A stretch of DNA of 64,000 nt from Saccharomycodes ludwigii (lineage: Eukaryota; Ascomycota; Saccharomycetes; Saccharomycodales; Saccharomycodaceae): NCBI RefSeq assembly GCF_020623625.1, contig NC_060203.1, positions 1,550,001 to 1,614,000 on the forward strand, read 5' to 3'. Position numbers and translations under genes: made by a program. The notes beneath the pieces are model-generated. The model made no database searches and had not been told where the DNA came from. It saw only the letters and a list, made by a program, of their open reading frames with translations. How positions within the stretch are numbered: position 1 is the stretch's first letter; every line of letters begins with the position of its first letter. Below, piece after piece: positions 1 through 8,438 of the stretch.

Positions 1-277
1 AACACCAACATAAAATAAATTGGGTCCAATATATAATCAGCCATAAAATATCTAAACTTGGAGATCCAATAGACCCACCATTTCTATGCATCCATATATC
101 TAATGGCAATAAATATGTAATCGATAACAAACAGATCATATTCACGACTAATATGAGTATAGTCATTCGATACTCTTTAAAATGTGATTTAAGAGAAAAG
201 TATGTATTCACCAGATAGTTTGATATTAAGATGGTCAATATGGATAAACAAAATAAAATAGTCCAAAATAGTATCAT
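1..277 (-). CDS. LMBR1-like multi-pass membrane protein (N-terminal part only)
   Basis: An open frame of 92 codons starts at an ATG at 277 and runs off the left edge without a stop. It begins with a hydrophobic helix (MILFWTILFCLSILTILIS), then a second hydrophobic stretch ending in LLPLDIW, then LDILWLIIYWTQFILCW. A Leu-Pro-Leu-Asp after one helix and a Leu-Trp-x3-Tyr-Trp-Thr-x-Phe in the next is the usual N-terminal pattern of the LMBR1 (lipocalin-receptor-like) family, so this is a family call by motif. The fungal proteins are multi-pass and their role is poorly known; I infer nothing more specific. It is transcribed away from EGO2. In S. cerevisiae the gene left of EGO2 is the cystinosin-like ERS1, which this is not. 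A different polytopic protein remains possible because only the first sixth or so of a typical protein is visible. Confidence 0.62.
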   Translation of the reverse strand, partial: MILFWTILFCLSILTILISNYLVNTYFSLKSHFKEYRMTILILVVNMICLLSITYLLPLDIWMHRNGGSIGSPSLDILWLIIYWTQFILCWC

Positions 278-731
278 TTTATATTGTTTTGGTAGTGAAA
301 TGCTATAAAAATATGATTAAATTGGTTATGAGTTTGGCTGGTTGATTTCTTTGTATTTTTTCTAAAAGATATAAATGAAAAATTAAATAAGGGGTTTAAG
401 AGTGAATTAGAGAAGATACTTGGCAATTTTGATATTTATATTTATATTTATAGTTATTTTTGTTTAAAAAAAAATAGTATACAAATATTATATATATATA
501 TATATATTTCTTTAAACGAAAATGAGTCCGAAATGAAAACAAAAAAAAAAAAAAAAAAAAAAAATCCTTAGAAATTAATTTTAATTTGTTTAAAGTATAT
601 TATATTTCTTCCTTGTTAAATTCATACCATTGTAAAAGTGAGTATTTCCCATAATCACACCAAGTATTTTGCAAGTAAGCAACCATAAACTACTAATAGA
701 ACAGAAACTAAAAGAAAACAAACAAACCTAC
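278..731. other. Divergent intergenic region, LMBR1-like / EGO2
   Basis: No gene is seen in these 454 bases. The stretch holds a run of T-rich DNA, two overlapping perfect matches to the S. cerevisiae ARS consensus (434-450, common by chance in such AT-rich DNA), a TA repeat near 490-507, an A-tract at 541-564 and the 14-mer AGTCCGAAATGAAA at 525-538 that recurs upstream of RSM19/DBP6. The EGO2 frame is open upstream of 732 but has no earlier ATG. Confidence 0.6.
525..538 (+). promoter_or_regulatory. Shared promoter 14-mer AGTCCGAAATGAAA (copy 1)
   Basis: The exact 14 bases recur in reverse complement at 819-832 of the next divergent promoter set (10819-10832). Both copies lie in divergent promoters and contain the TCCGA word that is over-represented in this window's intergenic DNA. 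The bound factor is unknown. Confidence 0.35.
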
Positions 732-998
732 ATGTCTGATCAAATAACAGGTGAACTTCAATCCATAGACTTAACCACGGTCATTCCAAATGCTATAGGT
801 CTCCTTGCCTTTGATGAAAACAAAAATGTTATAGATAGCAGCGGAGTGGGCAAAGAGAGATTGGATGATGTAAATGAATTATCTAATATAGAAACTAATT
901 CTGAGGGCTTTGCATTGTTATCTGAGAAAAATATTAAAGTTTATATATATAAACAAGAGGGCAAAACCGTAGTAGTTTATGCATATGAAAAGGTTTAG
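732..998 (+). CDS. EGO2: EGO/Ragulator-type roadblock protein Ego2
   Basis: This 88-residue protein starts at the only in-frame ATG (732); upstream the frame is open but lacks a Met. The body (ATVIPNAIGL-like entry, LLAFDENKNVIDSSG, then GFALLSEKNIKVYIYKQEG and a final beta-strand VVVYAYEKV) is the single short roadblock/LC7 fold of Ego2 and the animal LAMTOR5. Known role: with Ego1 and Ego3 it forms the vacuolar scaffold that anchors the Gtr1-Gtr2 GTPases and feeds amino-acid signals to TORC1. S. cerevisiae Ego2 has 75 residues, so the length fits, with a slightly longer N-terminus. Context supports the name: FUB1 and PAT1 follow, as at YCR075W-A to YCR077C. A different roadblock subunit is the main alternative. 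Confidence 0.78.
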   Translation: MSDQITGELQSIDLTTVIPNAIGLLAFDENKNVIDSSGVGKERLDDVNELSNIETNSEGFALLSEKNIKVYIYKQEGKTVVVYAYEKV

Positions 999-1022
999 GC
1001 TAGCGAGTTATTTGTTTTATAA

Positions 1023-1036
1023 TATATATATGTATA
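1023..1036 (+). terminator. UA-rich 3'-end element after EGO2
   Basis: TATATATATGTATA lies about 25 nt after the EGO2 stop and matches the yeast UAUAUA/UAUGUA polyadenylation efficiency element. Position and motif only. Confidence 0.4.
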
Positions 1037-1065
1037 CCACAACCTAACGCATTTCCTTTTATTTT

Positions 1066-1070
<5 letters not shown>

Positions 1071-1096
<26 letters not shown>
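1071..1096. repeat. (GT)13 microsatellite
   Basis: Twenty-six bases of perfect GT dinucleotide sit in the 151-bp convergent gap between EGO2 and FUB1. Confidence 0.9.
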
Positions 1097-1149
1097 CTGT
1101 GAACTAATATTTTTTTTTTTTTTTTAAATAGAAATGTATATTTTATATA

Positions 1150-2022
1150 TCAAATAAACCCATTACCATTGTTACTACCATTATTATAAGTCCCATGTCC
1201 AAATGGATCTGAGTATCTAGCGCCGGGGAAAGGTGGTCCGGTATTCCCATCTCCATTATTATTGTTAGCATTATTCTCTCCACCTCTAAACGGATCAAAT
1301 ATCATACCACCATTGGATACATTATTAGAATTATCACCTGTATTTAAAATAGATTTTATACCCAGTGGATTCAAGTCTTGATCGCCATAATTTTGTAATA
1401 AATGTCTGGTATTTGTAGACTTCCTTGCATTTTGTTGGATTTCATATTCATCTTCAAATTTTGGAACGCTATTTATGTTAAAATCAGAACCATTGTTCGT
1501 ATCAGGAATATTACTCGGCAACACAGGATCAGTCAGCAAAGTTATGGTGGATGTTGGATTTTTTATATTATTATTAATACTATTGTCGTTATTTGTTGAT
1601 GATGAACGTGGTACATCACCAGGCTTGGGATCTGCTAAGCTTTTAGTTTTAGTTGGAGTGTTGTTGTTAGTAGTAACTGTATTGCTGTTAGTAGTAACTG
1701 TATTACCATATGTGCCCTTGTTAGTGAAAAAATTGGTGAAAAATTCAGTAGAAAGTTTTTCATCAGATACTTTGAACATTTTGGAGTTTAGAACATTTTC
1801 ATTTGATGACAAAGTGATAATTATTTTTTGTGATGGTAATAAAACCAAAATTATTTCTGTATCCCTAGATGTTCTACTATTATTATATAGTAAATTAGGT
1901 GTATAAACTATGGAACTACTTTTACCATTTGAAACTATTTTGATATTGTTATTTTCGAGTAATTGATTGGAAATTAAATATTCTTTTAACTTTTCAGTTA
2001 TATTTTCTAAGGACAAAGGCAT
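1150..2022 (-). CDS. FUB1: PI31-like proteasome regulator Fub1
   Basis: A 290-residue protein with ATG at 2022. An N-terminal folded part (about 1-100) is followed by an Asn/Thr/Ser-rich linker (about 105-190). A Pro/Gly-rich C-terminus carries FDPFRGG (242-248) and GARYSDPFGHG (267-277), the signature of the PI31 C-terminal region that enters the 20S proteasome chamber. Known role of Fub1/PI31: 20S core binding, inhibition of peptidase sites and help with core assembly. S. cerevisiae Fub1 has 250 residues; the extra length here is low-complexity linker. The gene lies between EGO2 and PAT1 on the same strands as YCR076C. The 394-bp upstream region has a PACE-like word (2118-2126), which would fit Rpn4 control but is imperfect. 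Confidence 0.9.
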   Translation of the reverse strand: MPLSLENITEKLKEYLISNQLLENNNIKIVSNGKSSSIVYTPNLLYNNSRTSRDTEIILVLLPSQKIIITLSSNENVLNSKMFKVSDEKLSTEFFTNFFTNKGTYGNTVTTNSNTVTTNNNTPTKTKSLADPKPGDVPRSSSTNNDNSINNNIKNPTSTITLLTDPVLPSNIPDTNNGSDFNINSVPKFEDEYEIQQNARKSTNTRHLLQNYGDQDLNPLGIKSILNTGDNSNNVSNGGMIFDPFRGGENNANNNNGDGNTGPPFPGARYSDPFGHGTYNNGSNNGNGFI

Positions 2023-2117
2023 TGTGATTGTTAAGTAGATATTTTAATTAGTTTTTATCTTTTGAAAAGTGATTTTATCTTAACAGTTAAAGTCAAGAAA
2101 GAAATGGAAAAAAGCTC

Positions 2118-2126
2118 ATTGCCACT
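2118..2126 (-). promoter_or_regulatory. PACE-like proteasome element upstream of FUB1
   Basis: The minus strand reads AGTGGCAAT, sharing the central GTGGCAA with the Rpn4 site GGTGGCAAA. It lies about 100 bp upstream of FUB1, a proteasome-linked gene. Two mismatches make it tentative. Confidence 0.3.
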
Positions 2127-2190
2127 TTCCTCTTTTTAATTCTTACTTTTCTTCGACACCCCCCTTAAAAATAAATAATCTACATCCATT

Positions 2191-2235
2191 CCATTTTCCG
2201 AGACACGATAAACACCGAGGTGCGACGGAAAATGG
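2191..2235. repeat. Perfect 10-bp inverted repeat with 25-nt spacer in FUB1 promoter
   Basis: CCATTTTCCG (2191-2200) and its exact reverse complement CGGAAAATGG (2226-2235) flank a spacer rich in CG dinucleotides (contains GAGACACGA and GGTGCGA). The GC content is well above the surroundings. It could be a dimer binding site; function unknown. Confidence 0.6.
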
Positions 2236-2416
2236 AAAAAGAAACGACTCTTTGAGTAATAAAATTTGTACTATCACCATCATGATTCTTAGAATCGTTT
2301 TATACTAAAATACATAAATGCTACATAAAGATAAAGTATATTAAATAAATACTTTCTCCTATTCTAGGAACTTTTTTTTCTTTTTCTTTTTTTTTATTTG
2401 TATTTCAAAACTTTAA

Positions 2417-4035
2417 TCATTTTAATTCACCAATTTCACCATCTCTAGCAACCAATCCCATAACATTCAAAAATAAATTCAAATCTTGATACAATTTATC
2501 CCTCAAATAGCTATTACTTCCATTGCTGCCCAATTCGTCAGCTTTTTTAATTGTACCAAAGATTTGATCTCTAATTTCATCAATGATAATACGTTGGTGA
2601 TTTAATTTACCACTCAAGGCCAAACTTGCTAAAAACTGCCAGATATAAGCCTGATCCGATTGTTCTTCCTTTTCACCCTCATAATATGACGATGGTGGAA
2701 AAACTAACTCTAATTTTGTTTCTAAACTAGTAAATAATCTATCATAAACTTCATTCCAGGTAGAAACTTCTTGCGTGGATATAGTTCTATTATTATCTTG
2801 TTTAATTAAAGCTGCCCTACTTATTAAAACTGTTATCAAGTTCAATCCAATTCTAGATGTAGATATATATGATACATTGTTATTTTTTAGTAGACAAACC
2901 AATAATCCAATAACTTCCAAAAATTCAGCACTATTACTCAAAAATGAAACAATAATCTTCAAAAAAATACTTTGGAATAGATCAATTTTTTTAATTTGGG
3001 TGCTGGTCAAATGAGGATTAGTTTTATACGAGGAAATAACAATGGTATCCAAATGGCTTAGTTGAGAAAAAAATTTAAACAATAATTGTAATTTTTGCTC
3101 TTTGTTTAGGAAATTAAAAATACGAGGAACAATCTTAACACCTTTGTCATAAGATAACAAGGAGATAAAAGGACTAGTGGTAACCGAAGTAGTAGTAGTA
3201 GTATTAGTAGTATTATTGGTGGTGATTCCCTCTTCCGCAGTTGGTTGCGAGTTTAGCAAATTGAATAATGAGGTTGTATCAACTTTTTGACCATTTCTCA
3301 ATTGTGCTTCCAATTCCAAAACCTCATCGTAAACGTTTTCAATTAAGTTTAAAATCATTTTACGGGAGTGAACATTCACATCAGAAACCAAGTTGTCAGA
3401 TGAACCAAAGCCAAAGTTTGATCCCCTTCCCAGGCTGCTACTGCTATTATCATTATTTGACAAAATACCATTACCAATGTTGACTTTATTTAACATATCA
3501 GTAACCTCATCAGTATTGCACACAGTATTGGCAGGTGACGAAGGAATGGTTAATCTTTTACGAGGGGCATTGCTATTTAAAGTAGAAGAAACCTTCCCCA
3601 AAACGCCTTCCTTGTCTAAAACATGATTTCTCGATTTTAATGGTCTTTCTTTAGCAACAGTCACTGCTTTTTCCACTTGTGATTGCATTCTTTGCAAGGC
3701 AACATCAGTTCTTTTATAACGGCCACCTAATCTGTGACCAGAATGCTCTAAATAGGCACGTGCAATCAAATCTTTATTAGTTTTTGTTTCACCATGTTGA
3801 ATAATCTTATAAACTTGGAAATAAAAGTCTTCATTATAAGGATCCTCAGTAACAATCTTGGATAATTGAAAACGGGTAATAAAATCTTTATCTCTGGGTG
3901 TCATAACGCCTGAGTTTTTTAAAATCTTATCAACTTTGCTTTGGCGAATCTGGAATTTACGAACTTCCTCTTCGGTTAGTGGCTGACGAATGTTGTTGTT
4001 ACCACCAATATTATTATTATTATTATTACTATTAC

Positions 4036-4101
<66 letters not shown>

Positions 4102-4814
4102 CACTGTTATTATTATTATTATTGTTATTACTAGTAATATAACGAGGTTGCTGAGTAAGTGGATCTAATGAAGGCAAGATTTGGTGTGGTATATTAGGAG
4201 GAGTCATCTGAACATTGGCTAAATTAGGAGAATTCATCTGAATATTGGGTAAATTAGAAGGTCCAAGATTGTTATCAGCCCCATTAATAATATCTGGGGC
4301 ATTGGAAAGTGCAGATGATGATGATGGCACTTGAATAAGGTGGGGATTTTGTTGTAATTGCTGAGAATTATGATGTGAAGGTGTCATAGGAGGAGGTTGC
4401 ATAATTTGTGGTGGTAGTGGACTCTGCATCATTGGCATAAACGGATAACCAGGAATACCAGCAAATTGCTGGTTAAATTGAGGCAAAACAGGAATTTGTT
4501 TTTGCTGAGGATTATTTGGAATGCCATTAGAAGAAACATGGCCTACATGAGCAGCGGCAGCAGCAGCAGCCAAATGTCGTTTTTGAAACATTTGATTTTG
4601 TTCCTCAATTTCTTCCAAAGATAAAACCTTTTTTGATTCAACCAAATTATTCGGAGTGGGGATAGCAGTATCAACAACAGGAGATTGTTGGCTAGTTCTT
4701 GTGTTGGCGTTACCCCATAAAAAATCCAAAGGCTTAATATCAGAAACTTCAACGTTCGGATTATGAGTGGAGATAGAAGCATTAGAAGCAATAGCAGCAT
4801 ACGAGACATTATTG

Positions 4815-4858
<44 letters not shown>

Positions 4859-5113
4859 GTTAGTAGTAGTTGTAGCAGGAACATTATCGTTAGAATAACC
4901 AAAATCAAAATCAGTATCTAGATCTTGAACAGCACTATCTCCAAAAGTCTCACTATTTAATAAATCATATGCATCGTCATTACCATACTTTTTATGTTTT
5001 TCACCATAACCTCTATAAGTTTCTTCGAAATCCAAAGGAGTGTTTTTATCAGTATTATTATTATGATAATTCTGTTTCTCACCTCGAGAGGTATCAAAGC
5101 CAAAAAAAGACAT
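2417..5113 (-). CDS. PAT1: mRNA decapping activator Pat1
   Basis: An 898-residue protein starting MSFFGFDT, the conserved Pat1 N-terminus that contacts the Dhh1 helicase in known orthologs. Two poly-Asn runs (about 83-102 and 326-368) and a Pro/Gln-rich stretch (about 205-265) interrupt the N-terminal half. The conserved middle block DFITRFQLSKIVTEDPYNED lies at about 405-425, and the helical Pat1-C domain, which binds Lsm1-7 and Dcp2, fills about 590-898. Known role: promotes decapping and P-body assembly in the 5'-3' mRNA decay pathway. S. cerevisiae Pat1 has 796 residues; the surplus is mainly the Asn runs, encoded by ATT/GTT repeats on the plus strand. Position next to FUB1 matches YCR077C. 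NOT1, another decay factor, lies in the same window. Confidence 0.95.
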
Positions 5114-5786
5114 AACAACAGACTCTTTTACTTACTCTTTTCTCTGTAGAGATTGTATTTTATGGTCCGATTGTAAGGGGAGAAAAGAAAATGATTAGCA
5201 GGGAAGATAATATTTACATGTGAGCATTAGTTAAAGGAAAGAGGAAAAAATAAAAAAAAAAAAATAAAAAATAAAAAAGAAAAATTTTTTTTATTTTTCC
5301 TTCTCACACGCTTTTCTTTTTTTTTTTTTTTTTTTCCAGCCACCCCTCAAAAAGAAAGAAGAGAAAAAATTAAAAAAAAAGAAAAAAAAAAAAAGAAAAA
5401 AAAAAAAAAGGAGAAAAAAAAGGGAAAAAGGTGTGGGTGTATACTAAATATACTAAATATAGTAAACACATCACTATATACGATATGGGTTTGCTGGTCA
5501 ACTACCCAAAACAACAAGAATTTATTTTTTATTCTTTGATTTTTACAAGCAAATAAATTACAATTTTTAACAATTTTGCAATAATTGATTAAATTAGAAA
5601 CTAATTTGCAAGGAAGGAAAGAAAGTCTTTCAGTTTTATTTATTCAAATTAAAAACGTTGCATCAATAATTGACCATTACAGCTCTCCATGTTCATTCTA
5701 GGTGTATAGGTGATCCTGGAGTAAAAAAGAAGCTTTATATTTCCCCCTCTTTGTTACTTTTTTTCTTAGTCTCCATATAAGCAGGG

Positions 5787-5832
<46 letters not shown>

Positions 5833-5864
5833 TATTTTTGTCAGCGTGTCAGTCATGTTAAAAA
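5114..5864. other. PAT1 promoter / ARC35 3' flank
   Basis: 751 bases without a gene. The region is dominated by alternating A-rich and T-rich tracts (5250-5410, 5790-5835). It has a GTCCGAT word at 5164-5170 close to PAT1 and the repeated ACTAAATATACTAAATATAG near 5443-5462. I see no RNA gene. Confidence 0.6.
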
Positions 5865-6863
5865 TTAATAAACAACCATTCTTCTACCAGAAACACCTCT
5901 CCTATTTTCATCCTTACTTGTATTGACACTGCCACCACTACCTGCTTGATCATCTTCTTCTTTTTCCACTTTGGCTCTGTTTAACACTTTAACAAAAGAA
6001 CCCACTCTAAATCTCATTCTACTATGCATATAAGCCTTGGAACATTTAATATGATAATGGAAATAATTTCTAAACAAACACAAAGAGGAAATACTTTTCA
6101 TTTGAATTTCCGGCGTAGACAAATGACGTGGAAATAAAACAAAAGTAATAAACTTTGTACTATTACCAACATTGGCTTGCTTTGGCTGGTAAACTGATTG
6201 GATTTCTAATGGTGCTTCATTAGAAAATAAGACTTGGGGTGATGATTGAATGTTTCTGTTCCTTTTTCTTGAATCAACAAATTCTTGCATAAATACTTTA
6301 CCAAAGATTTGATCAGTTTCATCTTGGAAAACGGTTTCAAATATAACTGTAATCCTATCATTACTTGGTTTAATAAAAAAACTTTCGCTATCCCTATAAT
6401 CAATCTTATAAACTGTATTGCTGGTGGCATCTTCGCCTTGTTGGTTCAATTTTAAAAACTCATTTATACTCAATTGAAATGGAAAGCTCATAACATAGAT
6501 CTTCAATAAAGATAATTCCACTATACTATTATCATTAAACCCAGATTGTAAATCAATTGACAAAGAGTAATCATATCCAGGTTCTGCCGTTTGTGGACTA
6601 ACACCTTCTACTGAAGTATATTTAGAAGTTAAATAAGCATTTAAATCACCTAATTTACTAATAGATTGATAGCATTTGGTTCTAATGGATAGAGTCAAAA
6701 GATTGGGTGACTCTGGAGCTGGTGTTGAAACATGAAAGGTTGTATAATCAAAATCACTAACTATACGATCCAAAGTAATTGGTTTATTATCAATCTTTAA
6801 AGCATTGACTGCCTCGCATAAAGTTTTTTGTAATAGTAAGTTATGTGGTGGTAAATGTAACAT
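5865..6863 (-). CDS. ARC35: Arp2/3 complex subunit Arc35 (p34/ARPC2)
   Basis: A 332-residue protein with ATG at 6863, starting [15 protein letters not shown]. It aligns by eye with the ARPC2 family throughout: an N-terminal beta/alpha domain, then the segment [11 protein letters not shown] (about 242-252), and the long C-terminal helix starting near [25 protein letters not shown]-like sequence that packs on ARPC4. Known role: a structural core subunit of the seven-protein Arp2/3 complex that nucleates branched actin at endocytic patches. ABP1, a patch protein that activates Arp2/3, is also in this window. S. cerevisiae Arc35 has 342 residues. The C-terminal tail (about 295-332) is charged and Gly/Ser-rich. 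Position and strand match YNR035C. Confidence 0.95.
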   Translation of the reverse strand: MLHLPPHNLLLQKTLCEAVNALKIDNKPITLDRIVSDFDYTTFHVSTPAPESPNLLTLSIRTKCYQSISKLGDLNAYLTSKYTSVEGVSPQTAEPGYDYSLSIDLQSGFNDNSIVELSLLKIYVMSFPFQLSINEFLKLNQQGEDATSNTVYKIDYRDSESFFIKPSNDRITVIFETVFQDETDQIFGKVFMQEFVDSRKRNRNIQSSPQVLFSNEAPLEIQSVYQPKQANVGNSTKFITFVLFPRHLSTPEIQMKSISSLCLFRNYFHYHIKCSKAYMHSRMRFRVGSFVKVLNRAKVEKEEDDQAGSGGSVNTSKDENRRGVSGRRMVVY

Positions 6864-7008
6864 TTAGAGTTGAAAATTGTTTTTCTTTTATTTTGTTCAT
6901 TATTTTTAACTAACTGTGTAAGCAATTGAAGAATAAAATCATGAAATTTTAAATTAGCAAAAATGTATAATTTTTTATTATTATAAACAAAGAAAATGCT
7001 ACCAAGAG

Positions 7009-7040
<32 letters not shown>

Positions 7041-7459
7041 AGGTTTTCTTTATATAATTTTTTTTATAAACAAATCCGCAGAGACAAACGTGCAAAAAAA
7101 ACACCCTTATAAAACCATGCACAACAATAATTTCCTTTTCAGTCCGCAAATCACTTATATAAAATAAATGTCGTATGAAAAGATATAAAAGTTTATTAAT
7201 TGCAACGGTTGCTTACGCTTCTGTAACATCTACAACCAGCTATCACAGCTACTAATAATAATAATAATAATAAAAAAAAATACTTGTTTAGGCAATAGAT
7301 AAATGTCTCGATTATTACACTAGTATATCGTTTATCTCATAACTATATATTTACAAGTTAGAAGAATGGCAAAAATAAAAAAAAAAAGAAAAAGAAAATA
7401 AAAATTCCAAAATGCTCAATCCTCATCTTCATACCATCTTAATATATTGTACCCATTTC
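6864..7459. other. ARC35 promoter / MRPS12 3' flank
   Basis: No gene in 596 bases. Visible items are an A-tract of about 28 (7011-7038), a short TAA repeat near 7252-7271, a GTCCG word at 7143-7147 and a Puf3-type site for the MRPS12 transcript (7348-7355). A short hydrophobic reading frame on the minus strand is a by-product of the poly-A and was not called. Confidence 0.6.
7348..7355 (-). promoter_or_regulatory. Puf3-type site in MRPS12 3' flank
   Basis: On the mRNA strand this reads CTTGTAAATA: the TGTAAATA core with a C at minus 2, the preferred Puf3 form in S. cerevisiae. It begins about 104 nt after the MRPS12 stop. Puf3 is known to bind mRNAs for mitochondrial ribosomal proteins. Confidence 0.6.
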
Positions 7460-7981
7460 TTATTCCTTGTTGGGTTTCTTAACCCCATATTTACTCCTAC
7501 TGGTAATTCTATTGACAACCCCACTTAAATCACCAGCACCTCTTATAACATGATATTTGACACCTGGCAAATCTTGACAACGTCCGCCCCTAACATAAAC
7601 AATTGAATGTTCTTGTGCATTATGGCCTTCTCCTGGAATATAAGCAGATATAACGTTTCCATTAGTCAATCTAACTCTACAAGCCTTTCTTTGTGCTGAA
7701 TTAGGTTTTTTGGGTTTCAAAACCATAACCCTCAAAACAACACCTTTTCTAATTGGACAATTTTCTAAATCGGGGGAAACTTTTAACTTTTTTCTTTTTG
7801 GTGGTTCAACACCTCTTTTTACTTGGTTCAATGTAGCTAAGAAAGGAGCTGTAGAATGTATGGAACGTTGAAAAACAGTATTGCTAACACATGGCTGGTT
7901 GATTAGATTTTTAGTGGTTAGCAATGATAAGGAACCGCTAGTTCCAGGACCAAGGCTCTTAGATATAATATTCCTAAACAT
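7460..7981 (-). CDS. MRPS12: Mitochondrial ribosomal protein uS12m
   Basis: A 173-residue protein with ATG at 7981. Residues 1 to about 47 are rich in Ser, Thr and Arg with almost no acid, as in a mitochondrial presequence. The rest is a complete S12 protein: [17 protein letters not shown] (89-105, the universal PNSA decoding-centre loop), [10 protein letters not shown], and [16 protein letters not shown] (about 133-148). Known role: small mitoribosomal subunit, at the decoding site. S. cerevisiae Mrps12 has 153 residues. The gene faces PTC6 across a 457-bp divergent promoter, and order and strand match YNR036C. Confidence 0.96.
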   Translation of the reverse strand: MFRNIISKSLGPGTSGSLSLLTTKNLINQPCVSNTVFQRSIHSTAPFLATLNQVKRGVEPPKRKKLKVSPDLENCPIRKGVVLRVMVLKPKKPNSAQRKACRVRLTNGNVISAYIPGEGHNAQEHSIVYVRGGRCQDLPGVKYHVIRGAGDLSGVVNRITSRSKYGVKKPNKE

Positions 7982-8236
7982 TACTTATAAATATTGTGAG
8001 TTATGGAAAATAGATAGACTTATATTCTTCTTATTTCTCTTTTTTTTTTTTTTTTTTTAATTTTATAGCAGATGTAATTATGTTTCACCTGAAAATAAAC
8101 TCAAAGTTAAAGGATTATTAAATTTTTTTTTTTTTTTTTTTTTTTTTTTATTTTCATTTTCATTTAAAAAAAATTTTTTTTTTTCTCTTCTTGTTACTAA
8201 AACATTGTTTATCCGAATAAGCTTGAGTACGGATTG

Positions 8237-8244
8237 TCCGCGGA
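8237..8244. promoter_or_regulatory. Perfect PDRE-type palindrome TCCGCGGA
   Basis: TCCGCGGA is the canonical Pdr1/Pdr3 response element of S. cerevisiae. It sits about 195 bp upstream of PTC6 and 256 bp upstream of MRPS12. Motif match only; whether this species uses a Pdr1-like factor here is inference. Confidence 0.45.
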
Positions 8245-8270
8245 TAGGCTTACATCGGGTTGCTAAATTT

Positions 8271-8276
8271 ACGCGT
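8271..8276. promoter_or_regulatory. ACGCGT (MluI cell-cycle box type) word
   Basis: A single perfect ACGCGT lies 163 bp upstream of PTC6. One copy is weak evidence for MBF control, since MBF promoters usually carry several. Confidence 0.25.
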
Positions 8277-8438
8277 ATTATTACTACAAATGATTATCAA
8301 TCAATCTTTATTGAATTATATTACTAGATATAATAACATAAACTTATCTTCTTTTTTTTCCTCTTCGCTAACATACCCTTCTGTACCCTACCTTTCCCTA
8401 CCCAGAGAACATCATTATATTTAATCCCTCTACTAATA

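Larger units (their letters stand above)
2023..2416. other. FUB1 promoter / PAT1 3' flank
   Basis: No gene is seen. The region contains a PACE-like word on the minus strand (2118-2126), a CCCCT stress-response-type core (2161-2165) and a perfect 10-bp inverted repeat (2191-2200 and 2226-2235). T-rich DNA lies just after the PAT1 stop. Confidence 0.6.
7982..8438. other. Divergent promoter, MRPS12 / PTC6
   Basis: No gene. Two long T-tracts (8041-8058, 8124-8149) lie near MRPS12. Between them and PTC6 is a GC-richer island (8211-8276) with ATCCG (8211-8215), CGGAT (8230-8234), the perfect palindrome TCCGCGGA (8237-8244) and ACGCGT (8271-8276). Confidence 0.6.

Noticed and set aside
434-450. Replication origin: two overlapping perfect 11-bp ARS consensus matches
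   Set aside because: Such matches are common by chance in DNA this AT-rich, and origin consensus differs between yeast genera.
665-731. Short intron in the EGO2 leader (GTAAGC donor, TACTAAT branch-like, AG)
   Set aside because: The would-be intron is about 25 nt, far too short, and the gene is complete from the ATG at 732 without splicing.
1475-1906. 143-codon open frame opposite FUB1
   Set aside because: It is the antisense of FUB1's Asn/Thr-rich linker; no domain, and FUB1 explains the stretch.
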